Notes under the pieces: generated by a model
Seen by the model: only the letters and a program-made list of their open reading frames with translations
What the model was told of the DNA's origin: nothing
Database searches by the model: none
Made by a program: the position numbers and the translations under genes
Assembly: GCA_028554755.1 (NCBI GenBank)
Contig: JAPTOF010000025.1
Location: forward strand, 620,001 to 684,000
Source of the DNA: Cordia subcordata
Lineage: Eukaryota; Streptophyta; Magnoliopsida; Boraginales; Cordiaceae
Length of the DNA: 64,000 nt
Direction of reading: 5' to 3'
Shown: in pieces, positions 23,363 through 33,396 of the stretch
Position numbering within the stretch: the first letter of the stretch is position 1
How the letters are laid out: every line of letters starts with the position of its first letter

Positions 23363-23623
23363 TTAGCTTTAAATCCAGCTAATAGGATACATGGTATGCT
23401 TAGTCGAGTTTAGGTGCTAGTCCTTGGCTTTAAATCCAGCCAAGCGGATAAGTTAACCTAGACTAGAGTATCCCTCACCCACGTTAGTGTTGGTTAATCG
23501 AGCTTTAATGTCACGTAATGTTTAGGTGCTAGTCCTTGGCTTTAAATGCAGCCAAGAGGATAAGTTCTAAGCACGGATTGCGTAGGCTAGAAGGGATTGG
23601 CCCTTAGCTTTAAATCCAGCTAA
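23363..23623 (+). repeat. Four U5 hairpins in LTR-B with paired stem changes
   Basis: Hairpins at 23363-23382, 23423-23444, 23535-23556 and 23604-23623. Copies 1 and 4 use TTAGCT/AGCTAA; copies 2 and 3 use CTTGGCT/AGCCAAG. The stem changes on both sides while pairing is kept, and the 8-base loop stays TTAAATCC or TTAAATGC. Confidence 0.85.
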
Positions 23624-24022
23624 CGGGTTAAACCACTAGTATTGGTTAGGAGAACCCCCGATCAACACAACGGCAATAGAAGTCCCGAGCCTTAGATAGA
23701 CATCATCTGTTATCATAGCCCAAGTCTTGTTGCAATGCAATCGCCCTAGGTCCCCTTCTTCTTTATTAGTGTTTCCTTCCTTAGTTTGGCTCCTTTAAGT
23801 TCCTCCATAGATTAGTTTTTATTTTCCTTTTTCCGAGCTCCCTTCCATCCTAAAGTAAGTACACACACGCACGTAGCTAGTTTAAGGCGCCCGAGCACAT
23901 AGAGACTAAACTAAGGTAGCCTCCCTGTGGATTCGACCCCGCACTTGCACACACTGTACTACACACGTCCCGTGCACTTGCGGGCTATTTAGGCTTGTGC
24001 TCAAATAGCGATATCAAGTTTT

Positions 24023-24040
24023 TGGCGCCGTTGCCGGGGA
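24023..24040 (+). other. Primer-binding site, tRNA-Asp (non-autonomous element)
   Basis: TGGCGCCGTTGCCGGGGA, identical to the site of the Athila element at 17216, six bases after the LTR. Confidence 0.94.
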
Positions 24041-24233
24041 GGCACGGTATTGGTTCTTTGTGTGCTTTTGTGTTTGCGATTGGTTGCTTGCGTGTGCACT
24101 ATCTTTACTTGCTTTCCATTTTTTTTGAAAAAAAAAATTAGAAAACAATTTTTCTCAAAAAAAAAAATATATTTTCAAAAAAAAAAAAAAAAAAAATTGA
24201 CTTTGAAGGGGTTTTACTTGTGATTCATTGAAT
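24041..24233 (+). other. Leader with A/T homopolymer runs
   Basis: Untranslated stretch between primer site and ORF. It begins GGCACGGTATTGG and contains T8, A9-A11 and A20 runs at 24119-24197. No gene is seen. Confidence 0.7.
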
Positions 24234-26192
24234 ATGACCGATCCTAATGCTTCTTGGTGGTCACTTGTATCCCCTTCCCCACCACCCGAACGTGTCCCTT
24301 ATGCATGTCGCTTGTGTGGAAGTTTCATTCATTCTATTTTTTTCTGTCCCCACGATAATTCCCCACCTAGGGCTAGTGCTACTAATGACCCCTATAGTCA
24401 TGCAACATCTCATGCATTTTCATTTAGTAATCATGACTATAGGGATGCATATTCTTGTTATTGCAATCATTGTGGAAGCTGTGCTCACTTTTCTAGTGCT
24501 TGTCCCACCTTCCACTCTTATCCCCGATTGGATGCAATGCCCTATGCCCCTAGCAATCATATGCCCATGCATGCATCTACATCTAGCTATCATGATTCTA
24601 GGGAGCAACATCATGCATTTTCACAATGGGGTCAAGATGACTCTTTATTCCATTCACCTTCTAGTTTCGATTGTCCACCTCCAACACCTTCTTTTTCCAC
24701 CCATTACTCTCCCGAGTTTTTTTATGGTTATGTGCAAAATGATTTTCAACATGACTACCCTTTTCACTCGGTTGAACCCTCTTTCGTTATGTCTACACTC
24801 TCGGAGCAACTAGATCAAATGCTTGAGCAATCCCAATCTCTCCTCCAATCTAATCAAGAGGAACTAGAGAGTTTTAAGCGAGAATCCAAATCTCTAGGAG
24901 AGCGCTTGAAGAGAATGGCTGAGAGTATGCAACTCATTAGTGAGACTTTTGAGATACCTTTAGAACGAGTTGACGGGATAGAGATGAGACCTAACAATGA
25001 GGTGACTAAGGGTGGAAATGATGATGTATAGGAGAGACAACTAGAAAGAGAAGTTGATGGAGAGATAACATCTTGTAGTGAGGATGAAGATGAGCTTAAT
25101 GATAACTTGGTTCTTGATGACTCTTGTGATTATGTTTTAGAAGAAGTAGTACCCTATCCTCTTAAGCTTTCAACGTCTCCCATTGAGTCACATGAGCTTT
25201 TTCTTTCTCCTCATCCCACACATTCCATACATATGGAGGTTGAGTTTTGTGTCGATAGTACTCAATTGCATTCCGAGTCAGCATTTAGGGAGTTTAGCGC
25301 GCATTCTCCCCTTGAGCAATCATGCATACATGATGATGAATCCGTTGAGTCCCCATTGCCCCCTCCATTAGTGTCTATCCTGTATGAAAAGCATGATGGC
25401 GAGATGACACCCACTAGTGATGAATGTATTGATGAATTTAAAGAGACTGTAGCTAGTGAAGGTTTAAAGTCATCCACTGGGGAAAACAAGACATCAATTT
25501 CGGAGATTTTAGATGATAAGTTTCTTGGAGTTAAGAATCATGATGTTGAAGAGAATAGAATCTCTAAGAAAACACATAAGAAAGGAATTGATGTGCTTGG
25601 AAGAATGATCTATGGGTCTTTTTGGATGTTTGATGATTCATTGATGGAAATAGAGCCCATTAAGATCGAATCCACCTTTCGTGAGGTGTTAGAATGACCT
25701 AGGCTTGATCATGTTATATCTTGTGGAGAAGAAGAGTGTAGTACATCCACTTCCTATATCATTGCTCCTTCTTCTCCAAATGTCGTTCCAACCTCCATTT
25801 CTCATTCCATTAAGTCTTCCTTTTTGGAGCTCATGTTTGTGCCTTCATGCATAGAACATTTTCATCTAGGGTTAGAAAGCACGTTTCTCATGTTGCATGC
25901 ATTAGACCTATCTTTGACCCATGGGGGAAGTGTGTTCCTAGCCCTTGATTATGAGAAGAAGGCAATGGGGTGGCCATTTAAAGAGCAAGCGGGACATGAT
26001 TCTTCACGTTTGAGCATGCTTCATTCCACACTTGTGCATTCATTTGATATTTTAGGGAGGGATCTTGAAAAGGGGTGCACCATGCATTCATTGCCCCAAC
26101 CCTTAGTGTATGACCCTTTTCCCTTTACGTTCTGTGCTTTGATGATTATTCGGCAATTTGTGCCACGCAACTTTAAACATGTTTTACTCTAA
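24234..26192 (+). pseudogene. Unrecognised ~650-codon ORF: twin CCHC zinc knuckles and coiled coil
   Basis: One frame from ATG 24234 (MTDPNASWW) to TAA 26190-26192, interrupted only by TAG at 25029-25031 and TGA at 25695-25697; no frameshift in 1.96 kb. Residues about 27-40 (CRLCGSFIHSIFFC) and 80-93 (CNHCGSCAHFSSAC) are both exact CX2CX4HX4C knuckles, each followed by Pro. A His/Ser/Tyr/Pro-rich region follows, then a likely coiled coil (about 185-235: SEQLDQMLEQSQSLLQSNQE), an acidic Ser-rich region, and a C-terminal part with YGSFWMFDD and LDYEKKAMGWPF. It shows no capsid, protease, RT or integrase motif. RNA binding is inferred from the knuckles only. The start resembles MADPN of the Athila gag. 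Could be a diverged Gag-like packaging factor or a captured gene. Confidence 0.8.
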
Positions 26193-27716
26193 CATTGGCG
26201 CCCAGCTAGAGGCGTTAAATCCAGCGCTACTAGGAGGCACCCTAGGCTTGTTCATATTTTTCTTATTTTTCTTGTATTTATTTGCTTTTGCCTTTGTATA
26301 TAGTAGATTAGTTTTCTTGTACTTATTCTTGCTTTATACGTAATAGATTAGATTGCTTTTGTTTATCTTACCTTTTTATATTTTAGGCTTTCTTTTGTTT
26401 ATTTTCATTCTTAGTAGGTTAGATTTTTACTCCCTTACTTGTTCTTGCTCCTTTCCTTCATTTGTGCATCAATCCCTTACCCCGTGTTTACATCCTTGTT
26501 TATTATTTCAAATGTCAATGTGAGCTTGCATAGCATATCTTCTAATCTCTTCTTTGTTTTTTGAGCATTAGTGCTTTCCACAAAAGATAGAGGCTAGTAG
26601 ATCATTGGATTGTCTTTGGCATTTGTGGACTACATGGAAACAAGGTTGTATCTATCCATCTTTTACTTGTCCTTATCTATCCCTCTTCTCATTCCCCATA
26701 TGTGTTTCATGTTGATTGCTTGTCGTGTGGCTTTGTGATTTTTGCTTGAGGACAAGCAAAGTTTAGGTTTGGGGGTATGGTTGTTCATTTATTGTTTATA
26801 TCATATTTGGGATAGATTTGCTTGCCATATCTTATTTTTTGCTTAAAATGTGTTCAAAATTTTCATTTTTTTGCATATTTTGAGTTAGTTTATCTCCACA
26901 TTGGTTGGAGAGTTGGCTTTTGTTATTGACTTATTTGATTGGAGAAGATAAGGGTGTATTGTGGGGAGTAAATGGAGTGTAGGGTATAACCTAGACTTTG
27001 AAGAGAATCCTTTTGAAAACTGTGGGGAGTGAGTATTTCTAAGAATGCACCTTGTAGTTTCCCCACAACTTCGTTGGAAAAAGTGTTTTTAGAGGGTTGT
27101 TGATATGAGTGCCCATTCCTTGATTAGTTCTTTTAGTTTGCCTTAGCCTCTTCTTTTTCCTTTCTTTTTGTTCTATTTATGTATTGAAAAAAAAAACAAA
27201 CAAAAACGAAAAAAAAAATGAGAAAAAGAGAAAAGCCAAAAGGCAACAAAAAGATTGAAAAGTGAAGTATGTTGAACAAGTGTCAAGTGACATAATGTCA
27301 ATTTGACACAATTATCTCTATTGTTTATTTTTATGTATTGTGGATAAGGCTCTTACATCAATGTGAGCCATTGTGATGTATCTTCTCTTTCTTGTATCTT
27401 TGGGGCTAAGTGCATATTGGGAGGCCATGTTAGTTGATAGAGCACGAAGTATCAACATCCCAATTGCGTGAGTTGGAATCCTAAGTTTGTGGTGGTTCTA
27501 GCTACTTGGTGACATTCCCAAGAGGTGTGAGACCCCTTGTGATCAAAGGGAGGATCCGAAAAAGACTAGGGAAGCCCTTACATGAAAAGAATGACCCCTT
27601 GTACCCCTTGGGTGTGAAAGATAGCAAGTCAATGCAATTGCAACTCTTTGAAAAGCATGAGGATAGACTTCATTTAGGCTTGCTTGAGGACAAGCAAGGG
27701 GAAGGTTTGGGGGTGT
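26193..27716 (+). other. 3' untranslated region of the non-autonomous element
   Basis: No coding. About 30 bases after the ORF comes AGCGCTACTAGGAGGCA (26223-26239), shared with the Athila element (30163-30179). An internal hairpin plus purine tract lies at 26742-26780. Then come an A-rich block (27187-27250) and the terminal hairpin TTGCTTGAGGACAAGCAA (27680-27697), followed by the polypurine tract to 27716. From about 26740 on it aligns with 30558-31525. Confidence 0.82.
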
Positions 27717-29346
27717 TGATGTGTGTCATTTGTGCATGTTTGCATCTAGTTTTTGCATGCATATTTAAGGGTGTTTAGAGTATAATTGAGTGCGCTTAGT
27801 ATAAAGTTTATGCATATTTGTTAATATTTGTACATAATGTATTTAGGTGCATAAATACTATACTAAGTGTTATATTCCATGTTTTAGGAGTGTTTTGGAA
27901 GGGTTCAAGCTTATGCGAGGAAGAAATGAGCTAACGGATGAAGACCGGAAGAAAAGAAATAAAGAAGAGATCATTCTGATCCAGCCGGTCGACTTAGAAG
28001 AAGAGCCAGTTGACCGTCTAGGTCGACCAGCCGCTCCAGAGAATAAAAGATTTGAAGTCGGTCGAGTTCCTTAAGAAGCCAGTCGACCGGCTAGGTCGAC
28101 CGGCCAGGTCGACCGGCCAGTCCAGAGAGCATCATGATTGAAGCCGGTCGAGCAAGAAAGAGGAGCCGATCGACCGGCTGTGCGCTGAAGAAATCCATAA
28201 AAAGGTCGTTTTAGCTCATTTTCAAGGGAGGAACTTTTATTTCTTAAATCCTAATAAACCTTAACCCTTGACCCACTTCACAAAACACCCTAAACCACCA
28301 TCTAAACCCCACACCAAGCTAGGATTGAAGCATTAAACAAAGATTTGAAGGATTTGGAATCAAGAATTTAGGGAAGTTCTTCTCGTTCTTTCTCTATTTC
28401 TTGTAAATATGTTGCTAGATTAGGCTAGATTTAGGGTTGATTGTTGTTGTATATTAGATTAGGGCTTTGAATAATGGATATGTGTAGATCTTTGGCTCTT
28501 AATACATGTTTATTTACATAAATTTATGGCATGATTCAATATGTCTATGTATTGGAAATCAAACATGTCTATGTGTTTGTTAAAATGCCTAAGTGAATAT
28601 GCATGTGTTATTTGTGCTTCAAATGCTCTTATCTACTTATATGGGTGATGTGATTGTGCTTAATCTCGTGGCTTTGCTTAGTAGAGTAGGCTTTAGCTTT
28701 AAATCCAGCTAATAGGTTACATGGTATGCTTAGTCGAGTTTAGGTGCTAGTCCTTGGCTTTAAATCCAGCCAAGCGGATAAGTTAACCTAGACTAGAGTA
28801 TCTCTCACCCACGTTAGCATTGGTTAATCGAGCTTTAATGTCACGTAGTGTTTAGGTGCTAGTCCTTGGCTTTAAATGCAGCCAAGAGGATAAGTTCTAA
28901 GCACGGATTGCATAGGCTAGGAGGGATTGGCCCTTAGCTTTAAATCCAGCTAACGGGTTAAACCACTAGTATTGGTTAGGAGAACCTCCAATCAACACAA
29001 CGGCAATAGAAGTCCCGAGCCTTAGATAGACATCATCTGTTATCATAGCCCAAGTCTTGTTGCAATGCAATCGCCCTAGGTCCCCTTCTTCTTTATTAGT
29101 GTTTCCTTCCTTAGTTTGGCTCCTTTAAGTTCCTCCATAGATTAGTTTTTATTTTCCTTTTTCCGAGCTCCCTTCCATCCTAAAGTAAGTACACACACGC
29201 ACGTAGCTAGTTTAAGGCGCCCGAGCACATAGAGACTAAACTAAGGTAGCCTCCCTGTGGATTCGACCCCGCACTTGCACACACTGTACTACACACGTCC
29301 CGTGCACTTGCGGGCTATTTAGGCTTGTGCTCAAATAGCGATATTA
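27717..29346 (+). repeat. LTR-B, 3' copy
   Basis: TGATGTGTGT to GCGATATTA, 1630 bp. The extra 26 bp against the 5' copy are one expansion of the palindrome array (about 28091-28116). The TATA box is altered (CATAAAAAGG near 28195), and the last CA is TA. Confidence 0.94.
27980..28200 (+). promoter_or_regulatory. Expanded palindrome array in 3' LTR-B
   Basis: Same array as in the 5' copy, but with three GGTCGACC- or GTCGACCGG-type units in direct succession at 28081-28120, against one there. The following TATA-like site reads CATAAAAAGG. Confidence 0.7.
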
Positions 29347-29351
29347 GGTAG
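29347..29351 (+). repeat. Target-site duplication GGTAG, right copy
   Basis: GGTAG directly after the 3' LTR; pairs with 22408-22412. Confidence 0.93.
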
Positions 29352-30123
29352 TGGTTAAGTTCATTAAGGAAAACATTTTCTCTAGATTTGGAGTCCCTAG
29401 GGTCTTAATTAGTGATGGGGGTGTGCACTTTCGCCATAGGACTTTAGAGGCCTTGTTGAGGAGATATTCGGTTACCCATAAGGTTGCCACACCATATCAC
29501 CCGCAAACTAGTGGACAAGTAGAGGTATCCAATAGGGAAATCAAGCACATTTTAGAGAAAACGGTTAGGTCCGATAGGAGAGATTGCTCTATTAGGCTAA
29601 ATGATGCTTTGTGGGCCTACCGTACAGCCTTTAAGACTCCCATTGGTATGTCTCCATATAGATTGGTTTATGGTAAAGCTTGTCACTTGCCGGTAGAACT
29701 AGAGCATAGAGCTTATTGGGCAATCAAAGCCCTAAATTTTGACTTGGCAAGAACGGGTGAGAGAAGGAAGCTAGACCTAGCGGAATTGGAAGAGCTAAGA
29801 TTCGAGGCGTATGAGAATGCTAAACTTTATAAGGATAGGATGAAGAGAATTCATGATAAATACATTGTTAAGAAATCATTCTCTCCCTCTGACAAAGTTG
29901 GTTGTTTAACTCACGATTGAAACTCTTTCCAGGTAAGCTTAAGACAAGATGGGATGGTCGATATGAGGTGATGGTTGCCTATCCTTCTGGAGCAGTCAAG
30001 ATTAAAGACTTGAAGGATGGCAGAGAGTTGACGTTGAATGGGAAACGCCTGAAGCACGTATATGATCTGAGCATGGCTCGTGTAGAGGTTTTAATGCTTC
30101 AGGATCCCAACTATAGAAGTTGA
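29352..30123 (+). pseudogene. Athila integrase, C-terminal part
   Basis: Continues the integrase cut at 22412: [23 protein letters not shown] (second catalytic Asp), then [19 protein letters not shown] (catalytic Glu), then the C-terminal domain ([44 protein letters not shown]). One T is missing near 29899, so the frame shifts between SDKV and FNSRLK. The end (DPNYRS then TGA at 30121-30123) matches the ends of the copies at 40631 and 57743. A deeper GPY/F-like pattern ([21 protein letters not shown]) is present. Confidence 0.92.
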
Positions 30124-31525
30124 AGATGAGTTGGTGTTTGCCTGGCTGACGGCATGGTGGTTAGCGCTACTAGGAGGCAACCTAAGTTGAATTTTGCGAT
30201 TTTGCATTTGTTTCACTTTCTTTTATTTTTATTTTCTTTCTTTTATCTTTCTTGCACCCAAACCAAAGTGTTGAATCCCAATCCTTTGTCTCATAAGATA
30301 CACCATTGCTCATTATTGCACATGCCAATCCAAGTATGCATAGGCAATGCTACTAATCTTGTTTTCTTTGTGAGTGTTTATGAATTGTGAGTCACATGAT
30401 TAGTAGTATGGTGATTTATCATTGGCATGGAAAGCTTTGAAGAAAATGCGCGGTTGTGTCTATCCTTTCTCCATTTATTCCCCATGTTTATCCCCTATCC
30501 TCACTACCCTTACTTGTTTTGTAATGACAATTTGCTTGTTTTTGTGTTTTGAACATTTTGCTTGAGGACAAGCAAAGTTTAGGTTTGGGGGTGTGGGAGT
30601 TTGGTTTTCTTGTTACATATCTTGCTTAGGATAGATTGCATTATGCATATAAATGGCAAAAATTTTTCAATTTTGATGCATATAGAGTCATTTATTCCTT
30701 TGTTGATCATTGTGTTGGCTTTTGTGATTGACTCTATTGATTTATGAAGATTAGAGGCATTGTGGGGGAATGAGTAGAGTGGTTTGAAAACTAAGTCTTG
30801 GAGGGGATGCCCTTCAAAGTTGTGGGGAGTGAGAACCTTGAAAGAATAACCCTTGTAGCCACCCTATAGCTTGGTAGGAAAGAGTGTTGGAAAAGGGTTA
30901 TTGATGTGAGTGCCCCTTCCTTGATTGGTTCTTGTTGATGTGCCTAAGCCTTTCTTTTTCTTCCTTTTCGTGAATACAATACAAAGCAATTGAGGTTAAA
31001 AAAAAATGAAAAAAGGCAAAAAGGTGCAAAAATCTATGTATAAAAAAATGAAGTGAAAAAGAGGAAAAGCCAAAGGCACCAAAAAGTTAGTGAATAAGTG
31101 CATAAGTGACACAATGTCAACTTAGCACAAGTTATCATCTTTGTAGACACGTGAATAAGGCTTTTTATAAGCCATTGTGTTTGTATATTCTCTCTTCTTA
31201 TCTTTGAGGCTTGGTGTATGTTAAGGAGGCCATGTTAGTTAAGGGAGCACGAAATATCAACATCCCGAGTGTGTGAGTTAGAATCCTAGGCTTGTGGTGG
31301 ATTGGCTACTTGGGAAATTCCCATGAGGAACAAGACCCCTTATGAGTAGAGGGAAGATCCAAAGAGGCTTAGGGATCTCTTCACAATAGGAATGCCCCCC
31401 TTCATGCTTCTTAAACTAATCTTGATAGTGAGTCAGTCCTGTAGGCAATCCATTGTATCAGCTTTAGAGATAAAATTTAAGATTGGGTTTGCTTGAGGAC
31501 AAGCAAAGAGAAGGTTTGGGGGTGT
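30124..31525 (+). other. Athila 3' untranslated region and polypurine tract
   Basis: Noncoding apart from a 78-codon frame (30154-30390) that I do not support. Holds AGCGCTACTAGGAGGCA (30163), an internal hairpin plus purine tract (30558-30598), an A-rich block (30995-31065), the terminal hairpin (31489-31506) and the polypurine tract (31507-31525). There is no envelope-like gene. Confidence 0.87.
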
Positions 31526-33388
31526 TGATGTGTTGTGATTTTGTGTGTGTTTGCATTGTCATTTACCTATATTTTAGAGGTGTTGAGTGCTCATAATGAT
31601 GCATTAGTGTAGTGCTTTTGATAGGAATAGGCTTAAGCGTAAACAAATGTGCATATCGAGTTTAAGAGACAAATTTCTACACTAATTGCTTGTTTTCAAT
31701 GATTTAGGTGAACTTTGGGTTATGATCAAGATTGGAGAATGAAGGGTGATGAAGATGGGAAACGCACGGGTCTAAGAGAGAAGACTGGAGGCCAAAAAAG
31801 ACAAAGAATGGAGGAAGAAAGTCAGCCGGACGACCAAGGAAAAAGAGCCGGCCACTCCAGAGAGGTGCCAAAAATAGCCGGACAACCACCCCTCCAGAGC
31901 CGGTCGACCGGCCAGTCCAGAGAGCATCATTAATAAGCTGGTCGAGCTAGGTCCAGAGGTGGTCGACCGGCAATACGCTGAGAACATATAAATAGGGCCC
32001 GATTCTGCAGAAAAAAAAGGGAGAGGACTTTTGGAAGATTAACACATTTTCACACCTAAAATTCTCACACACTTAACCCTAGATTCCACCCACTTCACAC
32101 ACACTTTTCACATATTTCTCACTAAGAACCAAGCTTGATTTGGAGGGTTCAAACATTTGGAATCAAGTTTACTCAAAAGCTTTGTACAAGATTAGCTAGG
32201 ATGAAAGGGAAGTTTCATTATCTCTTTTTCATTCTATTTCTTATTATGATGGAGTAGATTTGTGTAGGGTGATTTAACTTATGTAATGGGTTAACTATAT
32301 ACTCTTATGATATGGGATATGTTGGCTGTATATATATACATGTTTCGAATTGTCTTGTTCAAATGGGTATTTTCTCATTCATGTCTAAGTGTTTGATAAA
32401 ATGCCTAGATGAGTAACATGTGTATAAATTGAAGTTTGTTTGTTACTAAACACATCTAATCCATGTTATAATCATGTCTACGTGTTTATATGTGGATGCT
32501 ATGAAGTGGGTAATGCTTTTATTCATATCTATATGTATATTTGCATGCCTAGTAACAAGCATAACTTCAATAACGCATACGTATTGGTTGTTAATTATTT
32601 CTAATGGTGTGAACTGAATATGACGATGTTTGGTAGTTGAATAGGTTCCATTATTCACGCGCACCTTGGCCTTGAACATGTATGAATGCACTAGCAAGTC
32701 AAATCCTGCTGTAGTGACCTTAGAATGACGAAGTATAATTTACGGCTAGTCTAGACTGAGTCTCCTTTGACTTTAAATCCAGTCAATAGGTTTCCGGATA
32801 GGTTTAGCCGACCTTAGCAACACTAGGTCTTGGCTTTAAATCCAGCCAAAGGTTTAGGTACTAAGGTAGGTTCATTCTAAGCTACCTAGGAAGTTAGTTA
32901 GTCACTCTTGAGGCCCTAGGTCATAAGGACCACGCCGTAGCTCTAGGAGGTGCCGCCTAGGGACGGACCCGCACCGAGTCCTAGGGGGAAATTAGGACAC
33001 TAACTAGCAACCTAGTTAAGAGCATTCATGATAGTTAGCCATCATCCCTTCATCCCATAGCATTTGAGTGTAGAATTACCCATTCATAAGTCGAAGTCAC
33101 CCTAACCCCTTCTCAATTGTTAGTTCCCTCTTGCCCAACTTGTGTTCCCATTTTTCATAATCATAGTTTAGTTTTATTTCCTTTACCTAGAGCTCCCGAT
33201 AATCCAAAACCCCAAAATATATGTCTAGTTTAGATCTTTCTTTTTGGCACTTTCTAGAGCACCAAGCATAGAATTCACACACATTATTCACGCCTCCCTG
33301 TGGTTCGACACCCGCACTTGTACACATTATATTGCACGATCTGTACGCTTGCGGGTCTTTTAGAGCTTGCTCTCGAAAGATGACACCA
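31526..33388 (+). repeat. LTR-A, 3' copy
   Basis: TGATGTGTTG to TGACACCA, about 1863 bp, close to the copy at 15334. Palindrome array 31823-31975, TATAAATAGG at 31987-31996. The first U5 hairpin reads TTGACTTTAAATCCAGTCAA (32767-32786), with both stem sides changed against the 5' copy; the second (32830-32849) is unchanged. Followed by AGTTCTT and then rearranged LTR-C. Confidence 0.93.
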
Positions 33389-33396
33389 AGTTCTTT

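Larger units (their letters stand above)
22413..24016 (+). repeat. LTR-B, 5' copy
   Basis: TGATATGTGT to GCGATATCA, 1604 bp. Unlike LTR-A in most of its length, but it shares the palindrome array, TATA position, U5 hairpins (four copies) and the conserved last hundred bases (GGATTCGACCCCGCACTTGC, then GTGCACTTGCGGG). Confidence 0.94.
22413..29346 (+). mobile_element. Complete non-autonomous LTR retrotransposon (LTR-B) with an unrecognised ORF
   Basis: Bounded by a 5-bp GGTAG duplication, with two 1.6 kb LTRs that differ at only a few percent of positions by eye, a perfect tRNA-Asp primer site (24023), a polypurine tract (to 27716) and a 3.7 kb interior. It has no protease, RT or integrase. 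The interior holds one long interrupted frame (24234-26192) and a 3' region like that of the Athila elements here. It inserted into the integrase of the 15334-33388 element and is younger than it. Movement must have used enzymes from an autonomous relative; matching primer site and tract make Athila the likely source. Confidence 0.93.
15334..33388 (+). mobile_element. Athila-type Ty3/gypsy element with both LTRs, split by a nested element
   Basis: The order is 5' LTR, tRNA-Asp primer site, gag, protease, RT, RNase H, integrase, 3' untranslated region, polypurine tract, 3' LTR. Removing the nested 22413-29346 element and one target copy leaves about 11.1 kb, normal for Athila. There is no envelope-like gene between integrase and the polypurine tract. 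At least four stops, one single-base deletion in the protease active site, one 26-bp deletion and one single-base loss near 29900 disable it. No matching 5-bp repeat flanks it. The right end continues with AGTTCTT, as if copied from beyond a 5' LTR, so the 3' end may be a recombination product. Confidence 0.9.

Noticed and set aside
24247..24813. A 188-codon frame overlapping the zinc-knuckle ORF in another frame
   Set aside because: Rich in Leu/Ile/Met with no motif; the knuckle frame is longer and continues in phase beyond both of its stops.
30154..30390. A 78-codon frame with a hydrophobic stretch after pol, considered as an envelope-like remnant
   Set aside because: Too short, it overlaps the shared AGCGCTACTAGGAGGCA signal, and the equivalents at 46984 and 57527 differ in length and sequence. 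The hydrophobic run comes from a T-rich tract.
15334..33388. Looked for a target duplication around the large Athila element
   Set aside because: The five bases before 15334 (CTCGT) do not match those after 33388 (AGTTC), so a clean single insertion with these ends is not claimed.
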